From: Pseudomonadota bacterium
Lineage (GTDB): Bacteria > Pseudomonadota > Alphaproteobacteria > Rickettsiales > UBA6187
Length of the DNA stretch: 64,000 nt
NCBI GenBank assembly: GCA_027620075.1
Contig: JAQCEY010000003.1
Coordinates: 62,001-126,000 of the forward strand
Reading direction: 5' to 3'
Positions 34,926 to 45,106 of this stretch are shown in pieces. The notes under the pieces were generated by a model. That model searched no databases, had not been told where the DNA came from, and worked only from the letters and a program-made list of their open reading frames with translations. The position numbers were made by a program, and so were the translations under genes. Position 1 is the stretch's first letter; every line of letters starts with the position of its first letter.

Positions 34926-37649
34926 TTAAATCTGACCGTGGCACTGCTTGTATTTTTTACCTGAACCGCACGGGCATGGCTCGTTCCTGCCTACTCTTCC
35001 CCAGCTTTCAGGGTCTGCGGGGTCTCTTTCTTCAGGACTCACCCTTGTTACGGCGGTTGCAAGCACTGCGACAGGAGCATCACGTTGCAAGGCAGGGTCA
35101 ACACGGCTTTCTTTCATCTTTTGAGTGCTTTTCGGTCTTTGTGAAATAACCTGTCTGTCACGCTGTTCCTCACTCAACTCAATATGGGCAAGGCGTATGG
35201 TTACAACCTCATTAAGCCTTTGCAACATTGCCTCAAACATCTTGAATGCTTCACGCTTATACTCGTTGAGGGGATCTTTTTGACCGTATGCCCTAAGCCC
35301 TATACCCTGTTTTAGATGGTCAAGACCTAATAAATGCTCTTTCCATAACTGGTCAAGTGTAATAAGTAATATGCGTTTTTCTATCATACGCATGATAGGA
35401 GGGGTATATAGCTTTTCCTTACCCTCGAATAACATATCAACTTGAGCGTCGAGCTTTTCCAGTATCTCTTTATCGGCAACACCTTCCTCTTTAGCCCATG
35501 CGGTAACATCGGCATGGATACCGTAAAGACGGAATATCTCCTTTTCCATTGCCTCTGTATCCCACTGGTCGGGATATGATTTAGCCGGAATGAATGTATT
35601 TACTATATTTTCAGTCACTTCATCACGCATATCCTTTACGTCCTGCGACACATCTTCGGTAGTCATAAGCTCAAGACGCTGCTCATAGATAACCTTACGC
35701 TGGTCATTCATAACATCATCGAATTTTAACAGGCTTTTTCTTATCTCGTAGTTGTGAGCCTCTACCTTTTGCTGTGCTTTTTCTATCGAACGGCTTATCA
35801 TAGGGTGGGCAATAGCCTCCCCGTCCTTTAGTCCGAAAGTCTTTAAAAGACCCTGTATTTTTTCAGAACCGAAAATCCTCATCAGGTCATCTTCTAAAGA
35901 TAAATAGAACTTTGACATGCCGGGGTCACCCTGACGACCCGAACGACCACGTAGCTGATTATCTATCCTGCGGCTTTCATGCCTTTCTGTTCCAAGTACG
36001 AAAAGACCTCCGGCTTCAATCACCTTTTGTTTTTCATTTTTTATCTGTTCTTTTATGCGTATCTCTATAGCTTTGCGGTCGGCATTGCTACCTGATTTTG
36101 TTATTTCTTCTTCCACCATCATATCAAAATTTCCGCCAAGCATGATGTCGGTTCCGCGACCTGCCATATTGGTAGCAATGGTCACAGCACCAATCCTGCC
36201 TGCCTGAGCGATTATATATGCCTCTTTTGCGTGTTGTTTGGCGTTCAGTACGTTATGTGGTATCTTCTTTTTCTTTAAAAATGACGCCACCAACTCGGAT
36301 TGCTCGATACTTATCGTACCAACCAGAACAGGCTGATTACTTTTGTGGCACTCTTCTATTTTATCGGCAATTGCTTCGTATTTTTCTAATGCCGTACTGT
36401 AAATATCGTCATTATCATCAATACGTGCAACTTTTAAGTTTGGCGGTACAGCAACCACTTCAAGCTTATAAATATCGGCAAACTCATTTGCCTCCGTCAT
36501 TGCAGTACCCGTCATACCTGCAAGCTTGTTATACAGCCTGAAATAGTTCTGGAAAGTAACCGACGCAAGTGTCTGGTTTTCATTTTGTACAGGCACGTTC
36601 TCCTTTGCCTCTAATGCCTGATGCATACCGTCTGAAAAACGGCGACCTTCCATCATACGCCCTGTAAATTCGTCAATAATTATTACTTTGCCGTCTTTTA
36701 CTATATAATCGGTATCTTTAGCGAATAACGTATGGGCTCGTAAAGCCTGATTAATATGGTGTACCAAAGATATAGAAGTCAGGTCATATAAATTACCGTC
36801 TTTGTCCAGCAAGCCTTCGTTTTTCAATATCTGCTCAATCTTTTCCGTACCGTCTTCGGTAAGTGTTACCGAGCGAGCCTTCTCGTCCTTCTCGTAGTCT
36901 TTTTCATCAAGAAGCGGGATAAGTTTATCTACCTTATGGTATAGCTCCGAGTTATCTTCGGTAGGGCCTGAAATGATAAGAGGAGTTCTTGCTTCGTCAA
37001 TTAAGATAGAGTCAACTTCGTCAACGATTGCGTAATTAAAGCCACGCTGCACCATCTCTTCTTTTGAGAATTTCATGTTATCACGCAAATAGTCAAAGCC
37101 GAACTCATTGTTCGTTCCATAAGTGATATCCGCACCATAGGCAGCCTGACGTTCTTCATCGTCCAGAGAGTTTATAACGCAAGATACGCTCATTCCTAAA
37201 AATCCGTATATCTGCCCCATCCATTTAGAGTCACGCTGTGCAAGATAGTCATTTACGGTCACCACATGTACGCCTTTTCCTTCCAAAGCGTTCAGATAAA
37301 CAGGCAGAGTTGCCGATAAAGTTTTACCTTCACCGGTCTTCATCTCCGCAATCATACCCCTATGTAATATTATACCGCCTAATAGCTGAACGTCAAAATG
37401 ACGCATACCCATAACACGCCAGCTAACCTCACGCACTACGGCAAATGCCTCCGGCAATATATCGTCAATGCTTGCACCGTCTTTTAAACGCTGTTTGAAT
37501 TCATCGGTTTTGTTCTTTAATTGATTATCAGATAAGGACTTTATACCTTCTTCCAAAGAGTTTATCTGATTGACGATAGCCTGCATTGACTTTAAAATAC
37601 GGTCGTTTGCCGTACCGAACATCTTTTTCGCCAGAGAGTTAAACTTCAT
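34926..37649 (-). CDS. secA: protein translocase ATPase SecA
   Basis: SecA drives preproteins through SecYEG. 907 aa, full length. Walker A MKTGEGKT (103-110), the DEAD-like [28 protein letters not shown] and RSGRQGDPG are present, along with the C-terminal zinc motif [13 protein letters not shown] that binds SecB and ribosomes. Residues 830-890 form the usual disordered linker. Confidence 0.97.
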   Translation of the reverse strand: MKFNSLAKKMFGTANDRILKSMQAIVNQINSLEEGIKSLSDNQLKNKTDEFKQRLKDGASIDDILPEAFAVVREVSWRVMGMRHFDVQLLGGIILHRGMIAEMKTGEGKTLSATLPVYLNALEGKGVHVVTVNDYLAQRDSKWMGQIYGFLGMSVSCVINSLDDEERQAAYGADITYGTNNEFGFDYLRDNMKFSKEEMVQRGFNYAIVDEVDSILIDEARTPLIISGPTEDNSELYHKVDKLIPLLDEKDYEKDEKARSVTLTEDGTEKIEQILKNEGLLDKDGNLYDLTSISLVHHINQALRAHTLFAKDTDYIVKDGKVIIIDEFTGRMMEGRRFSDGMHQALEAKENVPVQNENQTLASVTFQNYFRLYNKLAGMTGTAMTEANEFADIYKLEVVAVPPNLKVARIDDNDDIYSTALEKYEAIADKIEECHKSNQPVLVGTISIEQSELVASFLKKKKIPHNVLNAKQHAKEAYIIAQAGRIGAVTIATNMAGRGTDIMLGGNFDMMVEEEITKSGSNADRKAIEIRIKEQIKNEKQKVIEAGGLFVLGTERHESRRIDNQLRGRSGRQGDPGMSKFYLSLEDDLMRIFGSEKIQGLLKTFGLKDGEAIAHPMISRSIEKAQQKVEAHNYEIRKSLLKFDDVMNDQRKVIYEQRLELMTTEDVSQDVKDMRDEVTENIVNTFIPAKSYPDQWDTEAMEKEIFRLYGIHADVTAWAKEEGVADKEILEKLDAQVDMLFEGKEKLYTPPIMRMIEKRILLITLDQLWKEHLLGLDHLKQGIGLRAYGQKDPLNEYKREAFKMFEAMLQRLNEVVTIRLAHIELSEEQRDRQVISQRPKSTQKMKESRVDPALQRDAPVAVLATAVTRVSPEERDPADPESWGRVGRNEPCPCGSGKKYKQCHGQI

Positions 37650-37766
37650 CTTTATCGTCCTTTACAAAACTTTTTCCATTTAAAGAACATATATAATCAT
37701 TAAGCGGTGTAATGTAAAGGGGTGGCAAGTCAGTAAATATGTTTAACCTAAACTAGGGTTTTACCG

Positions 37767-37794
37767 TAGACAATAACTTGTACTATTATATAAT
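37767..37794 (+). promoter_or_regulatory. strong radC promoter predicting a leaderless mRNA
   Basis: TAGACA (37767-37772), 16-base spacer, perfect TATAAT (37789-37794). The radC ATG is at 37803, only eight bases after the -10 box, so transcription would start at or within two bases of the start codon. No Shine-Dalgarno is present. Confidence 0.6.
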
Positions 37795-37802
37795 AACTTC
37801 CC

Positions 37803-38507
37803 ATGACCCAAGCCGTAAAAGAAAATCCAAAAACAAAACCTCACTATGCAGGACACAGACAACGCCTTAAAGAAAGGTTTTTATCCTCCGGAAAAGGCGT
37901 GTTGCCTGATTATGAAATATTGGAAATGCTTTTATTCGCATCTCACCCAAGAGGTGATGTAAAACCCCTTGCCAAAGAGCTTATCTCGGCATTTGGCAGT
38001 CTGGCGAAGGTATTAAATGCGTCCGAGCCTGAACTTGCAACGATAAAAGGCGTTAACATATCCGCAATAGCCCATATCAGGGTGGTACAGGAAGCTGCCG
38101 AACGCCTTTTAAAAGAAGATATTGATGACAGACCTATCTTACAAAGCTGGAAGGCTTTGCTTGATTATTGCAGGGCAAGCATGGGGCATTTGAAGTCGGA
38201 GCAATTCCGTATCCTGTTCCTTAATAAAAGAAATATCCTTATATCGGACGAGTTACAGGAAACCGGCACTGTTGACCAGACTCCCGTATATCCTCGTGAA
38301 ATAGTAAAAAGGGCATTACATCTGGAAGCTTCCGCCATAATCCTAGTACATAATCATCCATCAGGTGACGTTAAGCCGTCACCGGCTGATATTAACCTGA
38401 CAAAACAGATAATAAAAGCCCTCGATACGGTTAATATAATAGTCCATGACCATTTGATAGTTTCGTCCAAGAACCACTATTCCTTCAAAACCAACCGGCT
38501 TATCTAG
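37803..38507 (+). CDS. radC: RadC family JAB-domain protein
   Basis: 234 aa: helix-hairpin-helix region (about 55-100) and a JAB1/MPN metalloprotease-like domain with HNHPSGD (183-189) and a Ser/Asp following (SPADINLT). Widely called DNA repair protein RadC, though a repair function is disputed. Divergent from secA. Confidence 0.9.
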   Translation: MTQAVKENPKTKPHYAGHRQRLKERFLSSGKGVLPDYEILEMLLFASHPRGDVKPLAKELISAFGSLAKVLNASEPELATIKGVNISAIAHIRVVQEAAERLLKEDIDDRPILQSWKALLDYCRASMGHLKSEQFRILFLNKRNILISDELQETGTVDQTPVYPREIVKRALHLEASAIILVHNHPSGDVKPSPADINLTKQIIKALDTVNIIVHDHLIVSSKNHYSFKTNRLI

Positions 38508-38577
38508 GAAAAACTTGCATTTACCTCCTGCACTTTTATGGTATTGTTATAGTTATTATAAAAATAAGGGAATTAAA

Positions 38578-38940
38578 ATGAAAAGTATCATAACACTTTT
38601 TATCATAATGATATTTTCCTCTGTTGCGGTAAATGCTCAGGAAATAACTACGGCAAATATCGAGCAGGAAAATTTATTAGTATTAAAATCCGTTCAGGGT
38701 GGTCAGGCAAAAGAAGCCTGTAGCAAAAAACATTCCGTAGGGGATTCTAATACTATTTTAAGGGCGGTTCAAAAATGTATCACAGACGGAATACAGGTAG
38801 TGGATAAAGAGCAAACCAACCTTAATGTAAGTCAGTTCTGCAACTTAAAACCCAATCAGATAAAATACGGATTTACTTCCGACAATAAGTGCAAAAGAAA
38901 GTTTGTAGACGTGATAGCCGATAATTGGATATTATTTTAA
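38578..38940 (+). CDS. small exported Cys-containing protein, family A member 1
   Basis: 120 aa from ATG 38578 (AAGGG upstream), with a signal peptide to about VNA (residue 19). The segment KEACSKKHSVGDSNTILRAV and QKCIT resembles KACTQKNKMLQENTDDNIKK with KCTG in the protein at 45393, in spacing and kind, so these are probably members of a small secreted family with two conserved Cys. Function unknown. Confidence 0.6.
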   Translation: MKSIITLFIIMIFSSVAVNAQEITTANIEQENLLVLKSVQGGQAKEACSKKHSVGDSNTILRAVQKCITDGIQVVDKEQTNLNVSQFCNLKPNQIKYGFTSDNKCKRKFVDVIADNWILF

Positions 38941-39104
38941 TTAAATAATAAAGTCAAAACCAACGAAATATTGAATTTGTAGACGATATTCAGGTAAAAA
39001 AATTAATTTTCTTCGGATTTGAAAAATATTTGTAATAATCTCACACTATACTTGTCATATCTTCACTTTTAGAAGCTATGTCTTTTGAATGTGTTATCCC
39101 CAGC

Positions 39105-39161
39105 CTTGGTACGGATCATGTAAGATTAATTTTATATGAAAACCGTGCCAAGGTTTTTTTA
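39105..39161 (+). terminator. intrinsic terminator with long loop
   Basis: CCTTGGTACGG (39105-39115) pairs with CCGTGCCAAGG (39144-39154), with one G-T pair, followed by seven T residues. It lies 165 bases after the end of the 38578 gene; either that transcript has a long 3' tail or a small RNA ends here. Confidence 0.75.
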
Positions 39162-39231
39162 ATGTGGAAATGCACAAAAGGCTACTATAATATACGGTCT
39201 ATACTAATAAAAAATATGGAGTAATTTGACA

Positions 39232-39789
39232 ATGTCCGATTTAAACAGATTAGGTGGTGAAAATAAATCTAAAGAGTCGTTATCTTCTGACAGGGAAGAT
39301 AAAAACAAAGAAACCGCTTCAGGTTTACGTGAGCTTTCAGCAGCCGAAAAAGAATTGATAGCCAACCTAAGAGCCGCCCCTCCGGGGAAACAGGGCATGG
39401 AAGTTATAGCTAATTTTGTTGCCGGAGATATCAAAATGGACGGCAAAAGACTTTCCGAAGCGTTAGCAGGTTCTTCACTGGTTGCCGACTTTAACGACCC
39501 AAGAGAGCTTGAGCCTTCTGCCCTTCAGCAAAAAATAACCCGAAAAGCCGATGAGCTAAAACAGGAAAATAAAATATCCGAAACAGATGTGGGAACTGTA
39601 AAGCAAAAATCCGAGTCCCTTAAAAAGCCCGAGGTAGCCGAAGCTGTAAAAGAATTTGCCGAACGCTCAAAAGAATCTTCTAAAGAAAACACCCCTGCGA
39701 AAGCTCCGGGGTCGTTCACAAGTTCTTTCTTAAAAGAAGAGGAAGAAGCCGAAGCCGATATCCGTCAGGACAAAGGAATAGGCAGATAG
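39232..39789 (+). CDS. hydrophilic orphan protein, helical
   Basis: 185 aa from ATG 39232 (a TTG two codons upstream is also possible; GGAG stands before both). A TATAAT at 39186-39191 may be its promoter. The first 35 residues and the last 70 are Lys/Glu/Ser-rich and disordered (SKESSKENTPAKAPGSF, EEEEAEADIRQDKGIGR); the middle AEKELIANLRAAPPGKQGME may fold. No known domain or signal peptide; the tail ends in Gly-Arg like other orphan proteins here. Confidence 0.6.
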   Translation: MSDLNRLGGENKSKESLSSDREDKNKETASGLRELSAAEKELIANLRAAPPGKQGMEVIANFVAGDIKMDGKRLSEALAGSSLVADFNDPRELEPSALQQKITRKADELKQENKISETDVGTVKQKSESLKKPEVAEAVKEFAERSKESSKENTPAKAPGSFTSSFLKEEEEAEADIRQDKGIGR

Positions 39790-39886
39790 TCTAATCTAAA
39801 TATATTTCATCACATTTTTTCGTGGATTGGTTTTTTATTTGTGGTATAAAACTTTACAAATTAAAACCCAAAAAGCGGAAGATGTG

Positions 39887-40543
39887 ATGAAATTTTTTGT
39901 AGATACTGCAGATATAAACGAAATAAAAGAACTTGCCCAAACAGGGCTAATCGACGGGGTTACAACAAACCCTTCCCTTATAATGAAATCCGGCAGAGAT
40001 TTCATAGAAACCATCAAAGAAATATGCTCAATAGTTGAAGGTGATGTAAGTGCCGAGGTGATAGCTACCGAATATGACGGCATGATGAAAGAAGCCGACA
40101 AGCTTAAGGAAATAGCATCAAACGTCGTGATAAAACTTCCCCTTACATGGGACGGACTAAGGGCTTGTAAGAGCCTTACCGATGACGGCGTAAAAGTTAA
40201 CGTTACATTATGCTTTTCGGCAAATCAGGCAATACTTGCCGCAAAAGCAGGTGCTACATATGTGTCACCGTTTGTCGGAAGGCTTGACGATATCGGGCAG
40301 GACGGTCTTGATTTGATATCCGATATCTGTCGCATATACGCAAATTATCCGGACTTTGAAACCGAAGTTCTTGTCGCATCTATCAGACATCCTATCCATT
40401 TGCTTGAAAGTGCGAAAATGGGAGCACATGTGGCAACGCTACCTGCGAAAGTCATAAAACAACTATTTAACCACCCGCTTACCGATAAAGGTCTGGAAAC
40501 GTTCCTTGCCGACTGGGAAAAAACAAAACAGACTATTGTTTAA
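39887..40543 (+). CDS. tal: transaldolase / fructose-6-phosphate aldolase-like
   Basis: 218-aa TIM-barrel class I aldolase of the small MipB/TalC type. It starts [16 protein letters not shown], has GVTTNPSLI (24-32) and the Schiff-base Lys83 in [12 protein letters not shown], then [13 protein letters not shown] and SIRHPIH. These small enzymes serve as transaldolase in the pentose phosphate pathway of many bacteria. I chose ATG 39887, which matches the family N terminus, over an upstream GTG. Confidence 0.9.
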   Translation: MKFFVDTADINEIKELAQTGLIDGVTTNPSLIMKSGRDFIETIKEICSIVEGDVSAEVIATEYDGMMKEADKLKEIASNVVIKLPLTWDGLRACKSLTDDGVKVNVTLCFSANQAILAAKAGATYVSPFVGRLDDIGQDGLDLISDICRIYANYPDFETEVLVASIRHPIHLLESAKMGAHVATLPAKVIKQLFNHPLTDKGLETFLADWEKTKQTIV

Positions 40544-40566
40544 GTCGGCGTTAAGTGCTAGTGATA

Positions 40567-40605
40567 GTGTTTAATCGGTATTAGTTATAACCGATATTAA
40601 AACAC
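40567..40605. repeat. long imperfect hairpin between tal and xerC
   Basis: GTGTTTAATCGGT (40567-40579) and ACCGATATTAAAACAC (40590-40605) pair with small bulges; flanking GTCGGCGTT and AACACCGAC could extend it. It ends 12 bases before the xerC start, so it could terminate tal transcripts weakly or hide the xerC start region. Confidence 0.5.
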
Positions 40606-40617
40606 CGACACAGGCAG

Positions 40618-41520
40618 ATGCAGACATTACAGGACGTAGTAAAACAGTGGTATTCATATCTGAAAAATGAACGGCAATACTCCGCTCATACCTTAAGGGC
40701 TTACCAGAGCGACCTTATTTCTTTTTTCGACTTTCAAAACCACCACCGAGGGGAAGCGGTTACTTTATCTGTTCTTGAAAAATTAGAAGTAAGGGATTTC
40801 AGGGCGTGGCTTGCACACAGGCAGCGTTCCGCTATGAGCAATAAAGCTACGGCAAGGGCTGTTTCAACCATACGCAGCTTCTATAAATATATCGAAAAGC
40901 AGGAGATAATCAAAAACCATGCCGTGTTCAGTGTAAGTTCTCCCAAAGTAACAAAATCCGTGCCAAGGGCATTAAGTTCGACAGATGCAGTAGATGCCGG
41001 TAGTGCAATAGGTCAGTTATCCGATGAAGACTGGGTGTCAAAAAGGGATATGGCACTACTTACACTTATATACGGTTGCGGTTTGAGAATAAGCGAGGCA
41101 CTCAGCCTTACTATTACCGACCTGCCTATAGGTGAATCACTAAAAATTACAGGTAAAGGTAACAAAGAAAGGGAAGTTCCCGTCCTGCCTATAGTCAGGG
41201 ACAGAATAAACGAATATGTAGACGCATGCCCTTTTAACATGAATGAGAGTATTTTTATAGGTGTCAGAGGAGGTAGTCTAACTCCCGAAGTATTCCGCAG
41301 ACAGCTTAAAAACCTAAGATGTATGCTGGGGCTTCCCGATTCTGCTACACCGCACGCCTTCCGCCACAGTTTTGCAACCCACCTGCTGGAAAAAGGCGTA
41401 GGTTTAAGGGAAATTCAGGAATTACTGGGTCATTCAAGCCTTGCGTCAACTCAGATATATACCAAGGTTGACACCAAAAATCTTTTAGAAGCTTTTGAAA
41501 AAGCACACCCCAAAGGGTGA
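40618..41520 (+). CDS. xerC: tyrosine recombinase XerC
   Basis: Site-specific recombinase that resolves chromosome dimers at dif with XerD. 300 aa with an N-terminal SAM-like DNA-binding domain and the catalytic set Arg157 (CGLRISEAL), Lys in GKGNKER (179-185), His247 and Arg249 (HAFRHSF), His272 (LGHSS) and Tyr281 (IYTKV). The C-terminal ending FEKAHPKG is typical of XerC rather than XerD. Confidence 0.88.
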   Translation: MQTLQDVVKQWYSYLKNERQYSAHTLRAYQSDLISFFDFQNHHRGEAVTLSVLEKLEVRDFRAWLAHRQRSAMSNKATARAVSTIRSFYKYIEKQEIIKNHAVFSVSSPKVTKSVPRALSSTDAVDAGSAIGQLSDEDWVSKRDMALLTLIYGCGLRISEALSLTITDLPIGESLKITGKGNKEREVPVLPIVRDRINEYVDACPFNMNESIFIGVRGGSLTPEVFRRQLKNLRCMLGLPDSATPHAFRHSFATHLLEKGVGLREIQELLGHSSLASTQIYTKVDTKNLLEAFEKAHPKG

Positions 41521-41607
41521 TGGACAGTTATAAAGATTTTAATAAATTGACTTTCCGTTAATCTATACTTACAAAAAAGACCGTCTGCAATAAAATGGGA
41601 TTAGATT

Positions 41608-42483
41608 ATGCTTGGAAAATTATTCGGTCAAAAGACAAATCGGGAAGATAAGGAATACAGCCAAAAAGAAACACAGGACTTGTCAAAAAAATTCATAAAA
41701 AATTATGTTGCAAGTTCAGGCAGTAACAGCGAAACGGTAAATAATGTTATCCGTCCGCTATACAAAGAAATCAGTCAGGATACGCAAATACAAAAATACA
41801 AGAGCGTAATTGAAGATATCAAGTCAGGACAATATAATAAAGAAAGCCTGCAAATATTTGCCGGTATGCTGTTCAAGGAGCTTCATAAAGAGAAAAAGGA
41901 CGGTGTATATGAGGATATGGCAAAAAATCTGGCGGCAGATGTAGTTTTAGAAGAAGATACAAAAAGAAGTAATACAAGATTAAAAACAAAAGCCGGAAAA
42001 TTGTTAGATGCATACCGCACTTCCGCACAACAGGTAAGGCAAATAAGGCAAGATGCCGAATTTGCCAAAGCTATACAAGAAGGTCTTAGGCTTGATGAGG
42101 ATACGGAAAAAGCAGTAAAATTATCAAGGAAAAGTACAAACAGGTCGGACACCGACGAAGAAGAAAAGCGTGAGGAAGGGGAGTATATGCGGCAGAGTGA
42201 TGATAGTTTTTATAATATCGATGCTGATATTCAGCCCAATATACCCTATTCAGGTTCAAGCTCCGAACATACCGATAGAGAATTGGCAATGAAGCTGCAA
42301 CAAGAAGAAGATAATAAAGCAACAGCAACTATTTCCGCAAAGCCTAAGCGTATCAAATTTCAAGAGCGTGTTCCTAAAAAAAATGATATCAGCCCTGATG
42401 AAATATTACGCCGAAGACAACAAAGAAGCGAACAAAGTCAGGATATGTTAAATACCATAGGCGGATATATGCCGTTACTGTAA
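41608..42483 (+). CDS. orphan coiled-coil protein with basic clusters and UIM-like helices
   Basis: 291 aa, no signal peptide, mostly charged helix. KPKRIK (245-250), PKK (256-258) and RRRQQR (268-273) form NLS-like basic clusters near the C terminus. Two acidic-then-Ala-Leu helices, DEDTEKAVKLS (163-173) and DRELAMKLQQEED (223-235), resemble the acidic-x-x-Ala-x-x-x-Ser or Ala-Leu pattern of ubiquitin-interacting motifs; this is weak pattern evidence. No family recognised. It faces another orphan gene at 42552-43214. Confidence 0.6.
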   Translation: MLGKLFGQKTNREDKEYSQKETQDLSKKFIKNYVASSGSNSETVNNVIRPLYKEISQDTQIQKYKSVIEDIKSGQYNKESLQIFAGMLFKELHKEKKDGVYEDMAKNLAADVVLEEDTKRSNTRLKTKAGKLLDAYRTSAQQVRQIRQDAEFAKAIQEGLRLDEDTEKAVKLSRKSTNRSDTDEEEKREEGEYMRQSDDSFYNIDADIQPNIPYSGSSSEHTDRELAMKLQQEEDNKATATISAKPKRIKFQERVPKKNDISPDEILRRRQQRSEQSQDMLNTIGGYMPLL

Positions 42484-42551
42484 TTTGTAATAGTCGTAAC
42501 TTGATGTGACAGATTGCTCTGCTTATATATTTTTTACCTAAGTTAACGTGT

Positions 42552-43214
42552 TTATCTCGCCCGTGGGGTTTGATACTCCGGCAAACTTTCCGGTGTTACT
42601 TTTCGTTTCTTGTGGGCAGGGAGTTCTTTTAATTCTGATGCGGCAAGTTTATTCTCCGGCAAAGATTCACGCTTTCTTACTTCATGGAGGTTTTTAAGAC
42701 CGGCTTCATAACTTTCAAGTGCGTCAACAAGAGGATATAAGAGCATTATCTGTTCTTCCCGAATTGAAAAATTAGGAGTTATTCCTTGCGGCTCTCTGCT
42801 ATCTTTTTTAGGTACTTCCGAAGCTTGTGGAGGTATCAGGCTATCAAGAGTTTTTTTAGTTACAGGTAATATTTGATTATTTACGAATGGTTCGTTGTTT
42901 CTTATATCAACCGATATATTATCTGCTTTATCACTTTTGGTAGGTATGCCGATATATTGATATACCGTATATCTTTGCGTATCAGCCTGATAAGACAGAT
43001 TGCCGGCTTCTATATTTAGATAGTCGGAAACACTTACGGCATATTCTTCAGCTTTTTTCCGGAAATATTTATTTTGTAAAATAGTTTCAAGTAAGTCATT
43101 GTTTTCTTCTTCAACACTACTATGCATTTTGGGAAGTAAGTCGGATACGTTTTTAGCGTTTTTAGCGGTTTTTATTAATTCTAATGTTGTAAAATTCGGT
43201 TTTTTAGATAGCAT
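42552..43214 (-). CDS. orphan protein with SV40-type KKRKV cluster
   Basis: 220 aa, hydrophilic, no signal peptide. Helical first third (LELIKTAKNAKNVSDLLPKM), then a loop-rich region and a short helix (MLLYPLVDALESYEAGLKNL). Residues 201-206 read HKKRKV, close to the classical monopartite nuclear localisation signal, and the protein ends QTPRAR. No domain recognised. Convergent with the 291-aa orphan; both look like fast-evolving accessory genes between conserved xerC and thiL. Confidence 0.6.
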   Translation of the reverse strand: MLSKKPNFTTLELIKTAKNAKNVSDLLPKMHSSVEEENNDLLETILQNKYFRKKAEEYAVSVSDYLNIEAGNLSYQADTQRYTVYQYIGIPTKSDKADNISVDIRNNEPFVNNQILPVTKKTLDSLIPPQASEVPKKDSREPQGITPNFSIREEQIMLLYPLVDALESYEAGLKNLHEVRKRESLPENKLAASELKELPAHKKRKVTPESLPEYQTPRAR

Positions 43215-43289
43215 ATCTCACCATGTTTCTATGATTTCAAAATTGCAAGCGTGCAACACTTGTTAAAATAATGCTAATTTTTTAGTATA

Positions 43290-44213
43290 TCAAGAAAAAT
43301 GATTATACCCTTCTTTTGTCGGCTTGATGGGTCTTGAATTACTATCAAGGAACAATACGTCTTTGTTTTTGGTGATGTCGCCTATGTAAAAACAGCCCTT
43401 CGGTGCTTTTACCTCAGACGGGATAGTAAATATAAGCTCATAATCATCACCGCCGGTTATAAGTTTTTCGATGTTCACACCGCTTTTTACCGCATCTTCC
43501 GATAAAGGTATATTGTCCGTATTAATTACCGCACCCACTCCAGATGTGCCGCATATATGCTTTAAGTCCGCAACAAGACCGTCAGATATATCGGTGCATG
43601 ATGACGCAATATCCAAAAGTTTAATGCCGAGTTTTATCTTCGGCTCAGGCATTAGATATCTATTTTGTAAATACGATGATTTAATATCAAGTTTTTTTGA
43701 AAGTATCTGTAAGCCTAAATAACTATCGCCGATAGTTCCGCTTACATATATTTTATCCCCCTGCCTTGCCCCTGATTTTTTCAATGCCTTTCCATTCGGT
43801 ACTTCTCCGATAGCCGTCAGGCTAAATGACATCTTGCCGTCATGGGCTACCGTATCACCTCCGATTATGTATCCGCCGAATTTTTCCGTGGCAGACCTCA
43901 AACCTTCCGCAAAACCTGCTATCCACTGCTCATCGGTGCTTTTGGGTAATATCATGGCGATTAAATAAGCCTTAGGCGTTGCCCCCATAGCCGCAAGGTC
44001 GGAAACGTTAATGGCTACAAGTTTATGTGCTATCTGTTCAGGCGTTTCATTGCCGAAAAAATGTGTACCCTCCGTAATGGCGTCTTTAGTAAGTATAAGC
44101 TCTTTGCCGATAGTCGGGGTATAAATTGCAGCATCGTCTTTTAATCCCAAGGCCCCCTTATAACCTTGTGCAAGCGGTGTGAAATATTTCTGAATTATAC
44201 CGAATTCATCCAT
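43290..44213 (-). CDS. thiL: thiamine-monophosphate kinase
   Basis: ThiL phosphorylates thiamine phosphate to the active cofactor ThDP. 307 aa, PurM-like fold: DDAAIYTP, LILTKDAITEGTHF, NVSDLAAMGATPKAYL, GGDTVAHDGKMSFSLTAIG, and TDISDGLVADL. Last gene of the ribH-nusB-thiL operon, four bases after nusB. ThDP made here would serve the decarboxylase at 4340. Confidence 0.93.
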   Translation of the reverse strand: MDEFGIIQKYFTPLAQGYKGALGLKDDAAIYTPTIGKELILTKDAITEGTHFFGNETPEQIAHKLVAINVSDLAAMGATPKAYLIAMILPKSTDEQWIAGFAEGLRSATEKFGGYIIGGDTVAHDGKMSFSLTAIGEVPNGKALKKSGARQGDKIYVSGTIGDSYLGLQILSKKLDIKSSYLQNRYLMPEPKIKLGIKLLDIASSCTDISDGLVADLKHICGTSGVGAVINTDNIPLSEDAVKSGVNIEKLITGGDDYELIFTIPSEVKAPKGCFYIGDITKNKDVLFLDSNSRPIKPTKEGYNHFS

Positions 44214-44217
44214 ATAT

Positions 44218-44679
44218 TTAAGACCTTACCTCATGCCCTATCTTATCCAGAATACCGTTTACGAAACCAACTTCTTTCTCGTCAAAAAATGAACGGGTTA
44301 TACCCACATACTCGTTAATTATTATCTTAAGGTGGGTACCACCGTGGTTCATCATCTCAAAAACCGCAGTACGTAATATGCTCAGCATAACCGGTCCAAG
44401 CCTTTCTATCTTCCAGCCGTCACCCAGTTTTGATACTATCGATTTGTCAAGTATGGTTTTGTTCTCACAAACTCCTTGTATAAGCTCGTTCAAAAATTCC
44501 TGATCAAGATTTTTATTCTTCCCTTCAGTTTCGTAGTAAAACTCAATAATATCTATCATTAACTCACCGGGGGTCTTGCTTTTGTCGCTTAACTCATTAA
44601 TTTCAGAGGAATATAATGCTTTAACAGCCGCAAGGCGTGTGTTAGTACGTTTTCCGCCTGATTGTGCTTTGTCCTTCAT
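44218..44679 (-). CDS. nusB: transcription antitermination factor NusB
   Basis: 153-aa helical RNA-binding protein of the rRNA antitermination complex. Typical NTRLAAVKALYSSEI start and the C-terminal IIINEYVGITRSFFDEKEVGFVNGILD in two parts. It starts one base after the ribH stop, a common alphaproteobacterial arrangement. Confidence 0.92.
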   Translation of the reverse strand: MKDKAQSGGKRTNTRLAAVKALYSSEINELSDKSKTPGELMIDIIEFYYETEGKNKNLDQEFLNELIQGVCENKTILDKSIVSKLGDGWKIERLGPVMLSILRTAVFEMMNHGGTHLKIIINEYVGITRSFFDEKEVGFVNGILDKIGHEVRS

Positions 44680-44680
44680 C

Positions 44681-45106
44681 TTATACGCCCATATTTTCTT
44701 TTAGTTTTAGCATAGCAATTGCGGCATTGGCAGCTTTACCGCCAACATTCTTCTGCTCCTTGTCGGCACGTACGTTTGCCTGTTGACGGTTTTCTGCCGT
44801 TATAACACCGTAACCTATCGCAACATTGTGTTTTATAGCCAAATCGTTCAAACCCCTTGCACTTTCATTACACACGTAGTCATAATGAGTCGTTTCACCC
44901 CGTATAACGCAACCAAGTGCAATATACGCATCATATTTTTCCGCTGCTATCGCCATAGATATGGCAGCAGGTAGCTCAAATACACCAGGTACATTAATAA
45001 CCTCAAACTCAAGACCGGCTTCCATAACCGTATCTATAGCCGCTTTGGTCATATTATCGGCTATTTCTTCGTAGAATCTTGCCTGTACAATAAGGATTTT
45101 CTTCAT
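44681..45106 (-). CDS. ribH: 6,7-dimethyl-8-ribityllumazine synthase
   Basis: Penultimate enzyme of riboflavin synthesis. 141 aa: VPGVFELPAAISMA, ALGCVIRGETTHYDYV with the conserved RGET loop and active-site His, and GYGVITAENRQQA. First gene of the ribH-nusB-thiL operon. Riboflavin supply also suits the flavin-binding LOV protein. Confidence 0.94.
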   Translation of the reverse strand: MKKILIVQARFYEEIADNMTKAAIDTVMEAGLEFEVINVPGVFELPAAISMAIAAEKYDAYIALGCVIRGETTHYDYVCNESARGLNDLAIKHNVAIGYGVITAENRQQANVRADKEQKNVGGKAANAAIAMLKLKENMGV

